Positions 57,052 through 64,000 of a stretch of 64,000 nt of DNA are shown here, piece by piece (position 1 is the first letter of the stretch; every line of letters begins with the position of its first letter). Below the pieces are notes generated by a model that ran no database searches, was not told the origin of the DNA, and saw only the letters and a list, made by a program, of their open reading frames with translations. Made by a program: the position numbers and the translations under genes. This DNA comes from Mycobacterium sp. 852002-51971_SCH5477799-a (GTDB lineage Bacteria > Actinomycetota > Actinomycetes > Mycobacteriales > Mycobacteriaceae), in assembly GCF_001667145.1 (NCBI RefSeq), contig NZ_LZIF01000120.1:1-64000 (forward strand). The letters are read 5' to 3'.

Positions 57052-59850
57052 TTGGCTGACCCGAAACTGAAGGACACCGGCAGCGGCCGGCGGCGGCTCG
57101 TGATTGTCGAGTCGCCCACCAAGGCGCGAAAACTGGCCAGCTACCTGGGCTCCAGGTACATCGTCGAATCGTCGCGGGGTCATATCCGCGACCTCCCCCG
57201 GGCAGCCGCCGACGTGCCGGCCAAATTCAAGTCGGAGCCGTGGGCCCGCCTCGGGGTCAACGTCGACGCGGACTTCGAACCGCTCTACATCATCAGCCCC
57301 GAGAAGAAGAGCACGGTCACCGAGCTCAAGGGCCTGCTCAAGGACGTCGACGAGCTCTATCTGGCCACGGATGGTGACCGCGAGGGCGAAGCCATCGCCT
57401 GGCACCTGCTGGAGACGCTCAAGCCGAACGTTCCGGTCAAGCGGATGGTGTTCCACGAGATCACCGAGCCGGCGATCCTCGAGGCCGCCGAAAACCCCCG
57501 AGACCTGGACATCGACCTGGTCGACGCGCAGGAAACCCGGCGCATCCTGGACCGCCTGTACGGCTACGAGGTCAGCCCCGTGCTGTGGAAGAAGGTCGCG
57601 CCCAAGCTGTCGGCGGGCCGGGTCCAATCGGTGGCCACCCGCATCATCGTGCAGCGCGAACGCGACCGCATGGCGTTCCGCAGCGCCTCGTATTGGGACA
57701 TTCTGGCCAAGCTGGACGCCAGCGCGTCCGATCCGACGGCACAGCCGCCCACCTTCACCGCCCGGCTGACCGGCGTCGACGGCCTGCGCGTGGCCGCCGG
57801 CCGCGACTTCGACTCGCTGGGGCAGCTGCGCAAGGCCCACGAGGTGACCATCCTCGACGAGGCGAGCGCGACGCAGCTGGCCGCGGGACTGCGCGGCGCC
57901 CAGCTCACCGTCGCGTCGGTCGAGGAAAAGCCCTACACCCGGCGCCCCTACGCCCCGTTCATGACCTCGACGCTGCAGCAGGAGGCCGGCCGCAAGCTGC
58001 GGTTCTCCTCCGAGCGCACGATGAGCATCGCCCAGCGGCTCTACGAGAACGGCTACATCACCTATATGCGTACCGACTCCACGACGCTGTCGGAGTCGGC
58101 GATCAACGCCGCGCGCACCCAGGCCCGCCAGCTTTACGGCGCCGAGTACGTGTCCCCGTCGCCGCGCCAGTACACCCGCAAGGTCAAGAACGCCCAGGAG
58201 GCCCACGAGGCGATCCGCCCCGCGGGCGAGACGTTCGCGACCCCGGACGCGGTGCGGCGCGAGCTCGACGGCGACGAATTCCGCATCTACGAGCTGATCT
58301 GGCAGCGCACGGTGGCCTCGCAGATGGCCGACGCGCGCGGTACCACGCTGAGCCTGCGGATCAACGGCCAATCGGCCGGCCGGGATGTGGTGTTCTCCGC
58401 GAGCGGTCGCACGATCACCTTCGCGGGCTTTCTGAAGGCTTACGTGGAGACGGTCGACGAATTGGCCGGGGGCGAGGCCGACGACGCCGAGAGCCGGCTG
58501 CCGCAGTTGACTCAGGGCCAGCGGCTGGACGCCCTCGAACTCACCCCCGACGGCCACGCCACCAACCCGCCGGCTCGCTACACAGAGGCGTCGCTGGTCA
58601 AGGCCCTTGAAGAGCTGGGCATCGGCCGCCCGTCGACGTACTCGTCGATCATCAAGACCATTCAGGACCGCGGCTACGTGCACAAGAAGGGCAGCGCGCT
58701 GGTGCCCTCCTGGGTGGCATTCGCCGTAACCGGTTTGCTGGAACAGCATTTCGGCCGCTTGGTCGACTACGACTTCACCGCCGCGATGGAAGACGAGCTC
58801 GACGCGATCGCCTCGGGACAGGAACGACGCACCGACTGGCTCAACAACTTCTACTTCGGCGGTGAGCACGGGGTGGCCGACTCGGTGGCCCGCTCCGGTG
58901 GCCTGAAGAAACTCGTCGGCGTCAACCTGGAAGGCATCGACGCTCGAGAAGTCAACTCCATCAGGCTCTTTGACGATGAGCAGGGCCGGCCGGTGTATGT
59001 GCGGGTGGGCAAGAACGGGCCGTATCTGGAACGCATGGTGGCCGGCGACGACGGCGAGCCCAAGCCGCAGCGGGCCAACCTCAACGACTCGCTGACCCCC
59101 GACGAGCTGACGCTGGAGGTGGCCGAGCAGCTGTTCGCCACCCCGCAGGAGGGGCGCGTGCTCGGGGTCGACCCGAACACCGGGCACGAGATCGTCGCCA
59201 AGGACGGGCGGTACGGGCCATACGTTTCCGAGGTTCTGCCGGAGCCACCGCCCGACGACGACGGCAGCGCCGCACCGGCGAAGAAGGGCAAGAAGCCCAC
59301 GGGGCCCAAGCCTCGCACCGGTTCGCTGCTGCGCACCATGGACTTGCAGACGGTCACGCTCGAGGATGCGCTGCGGCTTCTTTCGCTGCCGCGGGTGGTC
59401 GGCGTCGACCCCGCCTCCGGCGAGGAGATCACCGCGCAGAACGGTCGCTACGGCCCATACCTGAAGCGCGGCACGGATTCTCGCTCGCTGGCGACCGAGG
59501 AGCAGATGTTCGACATCACCCTCGAGGAAGCGCTGAAGATCTACGCCGAGCCCAAACGCCGTGGGAGGCAAGGCGCCGCCGCGCCGCCGCTGCGTGAGCT
59601 GGGCGCCGACCCGGCGACGGGCAAGCCGATGGTGATCAAGGACGGCCGGTTCGGGCCGTACGTCACCGACGGTGAGACGAACGCCAGTCTGCGAAAGGGC
59701 GACGACGTCGTCTCCATCACCGACGAGCGCGCCGCGGAATTGCTGGCCGATCGCCGGGCGCGTGGTCCGGCGAAGCGGCCCGCCAAGAAGACCACCCGCA
59801 AGGCTCCGGCCAAGAAGGCCGCGGCCAAAAAAGCTGCCAAGCGCAGTTAG
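57052..59850 (+). CDS. topA: DNA topoisomerase I (Rv3646c-like)
   Basis: 932 residues from a TTG (LADPKLKDTGSG); the MADP start is the known one in Mtb. A TOPRIM domain (VIVESPTKARKL, ATDGDREGEAIAWHL) and the type IA core follow, with active-site Tyr in NGYITYMRTDSTTL and SAGRVQSVATRIIV. The C-terminal part has four repeats (GRYGPY/GRFGPY/GKNGPYL) typical of mycobacterial TopA D5-D8, without zinc fingers, and a Lys-rich tail (KRPAKKTTRKAPAKKAAAKK). It relaxes negative supercoils and is essential and the only type I topoisomerase in mycobacteria. Confidence 0.98.
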   Translation: MADPKLKDTGSGRRRLVIVESPTKARKLASYLGSRYIVESSRGHIRDLPRAAADVPAKFKSEPWARLGVNVDADFEPLYIISPEKKSTVTELKGLLKDVDELYLATDGDREGEAIAWHLLETLKPNVPVKRMVFHEITEPAILEAAENPRDLDIDLVDAQETRRILDRLYGYEVSPVLWKKVAPKLSAGRVQSVATRIIVQRERDRMAFRSASYWDILAKLDASASDPTAQPPTFTARLTGVDGLRVAAGRDFDSLGQLRKAHEVTILDEASATQLAAGLRGAQLTVASVEEKPYTRRPYAPFMTSTLQQEAGRKLRFSSERTMSIAQRLYENGYITYMRTDSTTLSESAINAARTQARQLYGAEYVSPSPRQYTRKVKNAQEAHEAIRPAGETFATPDAVRRELDGDEFRIYELIWQRTVASQMADARGTTLSLRINGQSAGRDVVFSASGRTITFAGFLKAYVETVDELAGGEADDAESRLPQLTQGQRLDALELTPDGHATNPPARYTEASLVKALEELGIGRPSTYSSIIKTIQDRGYVHKKGSALVPSWVAFAVTGLLEQHFGRLVDYDFTAAMEDELDAIASGQERRTDWLNNFYFGGEHGVADSVARSGGLKKLVGVNLEGIDAREVNSIRLFDDEQGRPVYVRVGKNGPYLERMVAGDDGEPKPQRANLNDSLTPDELTLEVAEQLFATPQEGRVLGVDPNTGHEIVAKDGRYGPYVSEVLPEPPPDDDGSAAPAKKGKKPTGPKPRTGSLLRTMDLQTVTLEDALRLLSLPRVVGVDPASGEEITAQNGRYGPYLKRGTDSRSLATEEQMFDITLEEALKIYAEPKRRGRQGAAAPPLRELGADPATGKPMVIKDGRFGPYVTDGETNASLRKGDDVVSITDERAAELLADRRARGPAKRPAKKTTRKAPAKKAAAKKAAKRS

Positions 59851-59856
59851 TCCGGC

Positions 59857-61482
59857 TCAGTAGCCCGGGCCGATGGTCTCACCGGACATATCCTGGGCCC
59901 GGAGCTGTGTGGGCGCGGAGTCCGTTGCGGCCAAGTGCACGGGGCGCGCCAGCTGGGTGGGCGCCCGGCGGCCGCGCAGCTCGACGACTTCGCCGACGTC
60001 CCAGCACAGGGCTTCGGCGTCCAGCGCCCCGCTGACCGCGATCGCCGACGCGAGCACGTGCCCGGGCTCCAGCTTGGCCAGCTCGGTCAGCCGGGCGGCC
60101 TCGTTGACCGGGTCGCCGATCACCGTGTACTCGAAGCGCGCTTGCGCGCCGATGTGACCGGCGATGGCGCGCCCGGAAGACACCCCGATGCCGAACTCCG
60201 CCGAACCGATCACCGGCAACAGCGCGTCGTGCAGTTCCCGGGCTGCGGCCAGCGCTCCACCGGGTGAGTCGGGGTGTTCAATCGGAGCGCCGAAGATGGC
60301 CAGCGCGGCGTCACCCTGGAACTTGTTGACGAAACCGCCATGCTTTCCAACGGTTTCCACGACCACCCGGAAGAATTCGTTGAGCAGGTGGACGACCTCG
60401 GCGGGCGGGCGGGTCGCGGCCAGCTGGGTGGAGCCGACCAGGTCCACGAACAGCACCGCGACATCGCGCTCCTGGCCGCCCAGCTCGGTGCCGCGCTCCA
60501 GCGCCCGCCGGGCCACGTCCTCACCGACGTAGCGGCCGAACAGGTCGCGCAGTCGCTGCCGCTCGGACAGGTCGCGCACCATGTCGTTGAAGCCCGCCTG
60601 CAGCAGGCCCAGCTCGCTGGCGTCATAGATTTGCATGTGCGCGTTGTAGTTTCCGCGCTGCACCTCCGAGAGCGCCCAGCGCAGCTGGCGCAGCGGGTCG
60701 GCGATCGACATGGCCACCAGCAGCGTGCTGATCAACCCGATGCCCAGCGCCGCCGCTGCCAGCAACAGGATCGGGGTGAACAACTTCTCCGGCGTGGCAT
60801 GCAGCAGCGAGACCTTGTCGGCCACCACCGCCAGCACGATCGCCAGCACCGGCACGGCGGTGGACAGCATCCAGGTCAGGATCTGCCGGAGGATGACGCC
60901 GGGCGCCTTGACGTTCTCGGGCACCCCGCTGCGCAGGGCGGCGACCGCAACCGGCCGCAGCACCCGCTCGGACTGCAGATAGCCGATGATCGAGGTGGCC
61001 GCGGCGCCCAGCCCGGTGGCCACTGCCACCACGGGTGCGGCGTATCGGGCGACCGACCAGCTGGCAATGATGAACACCACGCTGCCGATGGCCCAGGCCA
61101 CGATGCTGATCAGGGTGCGGTAGAACGGCATTCGCAGCGCCCGGCTGCGGGCCAGTTCGGTGGCGGCGGGGTCGGCCTCCGCGAGCATGTTGTCGCGGCG
61201 CTGCCACCGGAACACCGGCAGCAGCAGCCGCAGAGTCACGGCCAATCCGGTGAGGAACACGACGACCAGCGCGGTGGCGAAGATCGCCACGTTCAAGACC
61301 GGCAGATCCTGTAGCTGGATCCGATCCTCGGGTGGCAGCGCGTAGCGAAGGAAGCCGAGTACGAACAGGGCACCGATGATGTCGGCCTGCAGCATGCTGA
61401 GCGAGAACAGCGGCCACGGCGTGCGCATCACCCACCGAACGAATGCGCTGATCCGCCCCGGTAGTGCCGCCGCCGTTGTCAC
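59857..61482 (-). CDS. Membrane adenylate cyclase (Rv3645-like)
   Basis: 541 residues. Six membrane helices (about 20-275), then HAMP (MSIADPLRQLRWALSEVQRG, NYNAHMQIYDASELGLLQAG) and a class III cyclase domain: VAVLFVDLVGSTQLAATRPP, FVNKFQGDAALAIFGAPIEH, FGIGVSSGRAIAGHIGAQAR and FEYTVIGDPVNEAARLTELA. In Mtb Rv3645 makes most cellular cAMP and links fatty acid use to drug tolerance. It converges with topA, 6 bases apart. Confidence 0.95.
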   Translation of the reverse strand: MTTAAALPGRISAFVRWVMRTPWPLFSLSMLQADIIGALFVLGFLRYALPPEDRIQLQDLPVLNVAIFATALVVVFLTGLAVTLRLLLPVFRWQRRDNMLAEADPAATELARSRALRMPFYRTLISIVAWAIGSVVFIIASWSVARYAAPVVAVATGLGAAATSIIGYLQSERVLRPVAVAALRSGVPENVKAPGVILRQILTWMLSTAVPVLAIVLAVVADKVSLLHATPEKLFTPILLLAAAALGIGLISTLLVAMSIADPLRQLRWALSEVQRGNYNAHMQIYDASELGLLQAGFNDMVRDLSERQRLRDLFGRYVGEDVARRALERGTELGGQERDVAVLFVDLVGSTQLAATRPPAEVVHLLNEFFRVVVETVGKHGGFVNKFQGDAALAIFGAPIEHPDSPGGALAAARELHDALLPVIGSAEFGIGVSSGRAIAGHIGAQARFEYTVIGDPVNEAARLTELAKLEPGHVLASAIAVSGALDAEALCWDVGEVVELRGRRAPTQLARPVHLAATDSAPTQLRAQDMSGETIGPGY

Positions 61483-61635
61483 TAACCCACCGTATCGGTC
61501 ACCGGTGACCCTTCGGAAACTTAATACTGATCTCGGCAGGTTGCCCGGGGCCCGCCACGACGTCGAAGATAACGGAATGGTCGCGGTCCAGTGGCCGTTC
61601 GGTATCTGTCGGCAGCGCCATTAGTGTTACCGGTG

Positions 61636-62844
61636 ATGTCCGGGGTGTTTACGCGGCTGGTAGGCCAGGATGCGGTGACGGCCGAGTTGCTGGCGGCCGC
61701 CCACGCCGCTCGTGGTGACTCAGCCCACAGCGGCGTGGGCGCCGGGACTATGACACACGCGTGGCTGATCACCGGTCCGCCGGGTTCCGGGCGCTCGGTG
61801 GCGGCGTTGTGTTTCGCAGCCGCGCTGCAGTGCACCTCCGATGGCGAGCCGGGCTGCGGGCGTTGCCATGCGTGCACGACGACGATGGCCGGCACCCACG
61901 CCGACGTGCGACGGGTGATCCCCGAAGGCCTGTCCATCGGCGTCGACGAGATGCGATCGATCGTGCAGATCGCGTCGCGGCGCCCCGCCACCGGCCACTG
62001 GCAGATCGTGCTGATCGAGGATGCCGACCGGCTGACCGAAGGCGCCGCTAACGCCCTGCTGAAAGTGGTCGAGGAACCGCCGCCGTCGACAGTGTTCCTG
62101 CTGTGCGCGCCGTCCGTGGATCCCGAGGACATCGCGATCACGCTGCGTTCGCGGTGCCGGCATGTGGCGCTGGTGACGCCGTCGACCGAGGCGATCGCGC
62201 ACGTGCTGGTCGACAGCGACGGCCTGACGCCCGACACGGCGAGCTGGGCGGCGTCGGTCAGCGGTGGGCATGTGGGCCGGGCGCGACGGCTGGCCACCGA
62301 CCCCGAGGCCCGCGCGCGCCGGGAGCGGTCGCTGACGCTGGTGCGCGACGCCGCCACGCCGTCACGGGCCTACGCCGCCGCCGAAGAGCTGGTGGCCGCG
62401 GCCGAAGCCGAGGCGACCGTGCTGACGGCGGACCGCGCGGAGGCCGAGACCGAAGAGCTGCGCACGGCTTTGGGCGCCGGCGGCACCGGCAAGGGCACCG
62501 CGGGCGCGATGCGCGGTGCGGCCGGGGCGATGAAAGACCTTGAGCGACGGCAGAAGTCGCGTCAGACCCGCGCCTCGCGGGATGCCCTTGACCGCGCGTT
62601 GATCGATCTGGCGACGTATTTCCGGGACGCGCTGATAACCTCGGCCAACGCCGGCGCGGTGCGGGCCAACCATCCCGATATGGCCGAGCGGGTCGCGGCG
62701 CTCGCCGCCCACGCCCCGCCGGCGCGGCTGCTGCGCTGCATCGAAGCGGTGCTCGAATGCCGCGAGGCGCTGGCGATCAACGTCAAGCCCAAGTTCGCCG
62801 TCGATGCCATGGTCGCCACCATCGGCCAGGAACTGCGCGACTGA
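61636..62844 (+). CDS. holB: DNA polymerase III delta' subunit (Rv3644c-like)
   Basis: 402 residues from the ATG of MSGVFTRLVGQDAVTAEL, matching Mtb; upstream in-frame starts add unconserved residues. GPPGSGRSVAALCFAAAL is a modified Walker A lacking the Lys (SGRS), as in delta' proteins that do not hydrolyse ATP. A zinc module of four Cys (CTSDGEPGCGRCHAC) and the SRC motif (ITLRSRCRHV) are typical of clamp-loader subunits. It forms the sliding-clamp loader with DnaX and HolA. tRNA-Thr follows 54 bases downstream. Confidence 0.96.
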   Translation: MSGVFTRLVGQDAVTAELLAAAHAARGDSAHSGVGAGTMTHAWLITGPPGSGRSVAALCFAAALQCTSDGEPGCGRCHACTTTMAGTHADVRRVIPEGLSIGVDEMRSIVQIASRRPATGHWQIVLIEDADRLTEGAANALLKVVEEPPPSTVFLLCAPSVDPEDIAITLRSRCRHVALVTPSTEAIAHVLVDSDGLTPDTASWAASVSGGHVGRARRLATDPEARARRERSLTLVRDAATPSRAYAAAEELVAAAEAEATVLTADRAEAETEELRTALGAGGTGKGTAGAMRGAAGAMKDLERRQKSRQTRASRDALDRALIDLATYFRDALITSANAGAVRANHPDMAERVAALAAHAPPARLLRCIEAVLECREALAINVKPKFAVDAMVATIGQELRD

Positions 62845-62898
62845 TTTCGTGGTGTCCGCCCGCCTGCCGTAGACTCGTGCCGCCCGGCGTGCGGGTAT

Positions 62899-62974
62899 GC
62901 CGCCTTAGCTCAGTCGGTAGAGCGATTCACTCGTAATGAATAGGTCGGGGGTTCGATTCCCCCAGGCGGCTCCA
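62899..62974 (+). tRNA. tRNA-Thr (anticodon CGT)
   Basis: Acceptor GCCGCCT pairs with AGGCGGC; discriminator T and CCA are encoded (62971-62974). The anticodon arm ATTCA-CTCGTAA-TGAAT gives CGT (Thr, ACG codon). D-arm GCTCAGTCGGTAGAGC and T-arm GGGGGTTCGATTCCCCC are intact. The IS element begins at the next base. Confidence 0.97.
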
Positions 62975-62978
62975 TGTG

Positions 62979-63023
62979 ATGAGTCGAGTCATGGGTTACA
63001 CATGAGTCGCGTCATTGGTGACA
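62979..63023. repeat. Tandem 22-bp direct repeats at the IS end
   Basis: ATGAGTCGAGTCATGGGTTACA (62979-63000) and ATGAGTCGCGTCATTGGTGACA (63002-63023) agree at 18 of 22 positions with a 23-base period. They overlap the transposase stop codon and are likely transposase-binding sites of the terminus. Confidence 0.75.
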
Positions 63024-64000
63024 GATCGCTCCGGCCATCGGCCGGGGCGTTTTTGTTGGTTGCGCCAGTAGTTCGTGTCGGGGTCGATGTGGTGGCTGCT
63101 GAGGATGTGGTGGCCGGTTTTGCTCATGACGGTGACGGTGTGGGTGGTGACCAGGATCAGCACTGGGGTGTGGGCGTGGGTGGCGCCGACACCGAGGTGG
63201 TGGAGGCGGCTGCCGTGGCGCAGGGTGAGTTTGCCGAATTGATCGACGGTGTCGTGGCGGATGCGCAAGTGTGCGCTGGGTTGGCCGGTGGGGTGGGCCT
63301 TGGGTCGGGCGTGGTAGGCCTGTTCGGGGGTGGTGCGTGCGGGGTGAGCGCGGTGAGCGCGTGCGGTGTTGTAGAGGATCTGGAAGGCGCCGAGCAGGGT
63401 TTGCAGTTCGGCCAGGGTGGCTGGGCGGGGTCGGGCGGCGAGCCAGCGTTTGAGGGTCTGGTGGAAGCGTTCGATTTTGCCTTGGGTTTGTGGATGGCCG
63501 GGATGCCCGTTTTTCTGGGTGATACCCAGACTGGCCAGGAGGCGTTCGAAGTCGTTGTGGCCGTGGGTAAATCGCGAGGTATAGACCGATCCGTTGTCGG
63601 TCAGGGTGGCTGCTGGCAGGCCGAATTCGGCTGCGGTGGCGGTGAAGGTAGCTACCACGTCTGCACCGTTGACGCGGCGGTGGGCGGTGCAGGCCAGCAG
63701 ATAGCGGGAGTGATCGTCGAGCCAGTTGAGGATTTCGACGTCGGTGCCATTGGCCAGGGTCCAGTGGGTGAAGTCCGATTGCCAGCATTCATTGGGTTGC
63801 TCGGCTTGGAAGCGGTGATAGGAGCTGCGCGGCCGTTTGCGTGGTTGGGGGGTGATCAGGCCGTGGTGATGCAGGATGCGTCGGATGGTGGAGGCGGCCG
63901 GCACCGCCAGGCCCTGCTGGGCCAGATGTTCTTGCAGGGTCAGCGGGCCGGCGTCGAGGCCCTCGGCGGTGAGGTGTTCGCGTAGCACCACGATGGCGGC
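62996..64000 (-). CDS. IS481 family transposase (5' end outside the window)
   Basis: The frame is open from the right edge to a TAA at 62996-62998, at least 335 residues. A helix-turn-helix tail (VPAASTIRRILHHHGLI) is followed by an rve integrase core: WQSDFTHWTLANGTDVEILN and LNWLDDHSRYLLACTAHRRV (first and second Asp positions), ATLTDNGSVYTSRF (DNG), GITQKNGHPGHPQTQGKIER (catalytic Glu). The C-terminal part is Pro/His-rich. The intact DDE motif suggests a possibly active copy, provided the missing start is intact. Confidence 0.88.
   Translation of the reverse strand, partial: AAIVVLREHLTAEGLDAGPLTLQEHLAQQGLAVPAASTIRRILHHHGLITPQPRKRPRSSYHRFQAEQPNECWQSDFTHWTLANGTDVEILNWLDDHSRYLLACTAHRRVNGADVVATFTATAAEFGLPAATLTDNGSVYTSRFTHGHNDFERLLASLGITQKNGHPGHPQTQGKIERFHQTLKRWLAARPRPATLAELQTLLGAFQILYNTARAHRAHPARTTPEQAYHARPKAHPTGQPSAHLRIRHDTVDQFGKLTLRHGSRLHHLGVGATHAHTPVLILVTTHTVTVMSKTGHHILSSHHIDPDTNYWRNQQKRPGRWPERSVTNDATHV

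Larger units (their letters stand above)
62975..64000 (-). mobile_element. IS481-type insertion sequence, left end (right end outside the window)
   Basis: A TGT at 62975, directly after the tRNA CCA, starts about 50 bases of repeated terminal sequence and then the 3' end of a transposase read leftwards. The element runs past base 64000, so its other end and any target-site duplication cannot be seen. TGT...ACA termini are common in IS481-family elements. Confidence 0.8.

Noticed and set aside
56926..59571. 881-residue open frame on the minus strand across topA
   Set aside because: It is the antisense shadow of topA in high-GC DNA; it has no family motifs, while the plus strand encodes all type IA topoisomerase motifs.

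Overview
The window is a high-GC chromosomal segment from a mycobacterium. About 30 genes follow, in inverted order, the Mycobacterium tuberculosis H37Rv interval Rv3689 to Rv3644c: the YqeY-like protein, rsfB, cds1, ponA2, whiB4, the two Get3/ArsA-like ATPases, ridA, crp, nth, marP, ephE, acs, dppABCD, the tad pilus genes, cspA, topA, an adenylate cyclase and holB, ending at tRNA-Thr. The H37Rv locus tags quoted are recognised from memory of sequence and gene order; no search was run. Several H37Rv genes are missing at the matching places (the Rv3686c/cyp137 region and the PE genes near Rv3650-Rv3653). Accessory genes not present in that H37Rv interval are inserted at three places, so this is probably a nontuberculous mycobacterium.

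Region 1 (1-17.4 kb) is mostly accessory. It carries a complete stressosome-type operon on the minus strand (rsbR, rsbS, rsbT, an RsbX-like phosphatase and a large RsbU-like PAS-GAF-PP2C-HATPase protein). The operon is divergent from rsfB, a known anti-sigma antagonist of the SigF pathway. Around it are small stress-type genes: an F420-dependent oxidoreductase, a DJ-1/PfpI protein, a PrmC-like methyltransferase, a CDGSH iron-sulfur protein, an iron-containing redox enzyme and a broken UsfY-like gene. Five of these starts are preceded by GTTT-N15/16-GGG(T/C)A elements like SigF promoters. A membrane-linked Mrr-like nuclease, a GAF-ANTAR regulator and a DyP-peroxidase operon follow, up to tRNA-Pro.

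Region 2 (17.4-35.8 kb) is the conserved backbone: cell wall (ponA2), redox and stress regulation (cds1, whiB4, crp), DNA repair (nth), and acid and protease functions (marP, the secreted protease), ending with acs. Region 3 (35.8-39.8 kb) separates acs from dppA. It holds two degraded gene remnants, a class III cyclase and an O-methyltransferase.

Region 4 (39.8-52 kb) has the dppABCD importer, an Rv3662c-like protein with a Fic-like motif, two small RNAs flanking an HAD hydrolase (Ms1/MTS2823 and 6C/B11), and the tight tad/flp pilus operon, in which tadC is frameshifted. Region 5 (52-63 kb) contains the Rv3651 PAS/GAF-like protein, a DUF1998-type helicase, cspA with its terminator, topA, an adenylate cyclase and holB. 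An IS481-type element lies directly against the CCA end of tRNA-Thr and runs off the right edge.
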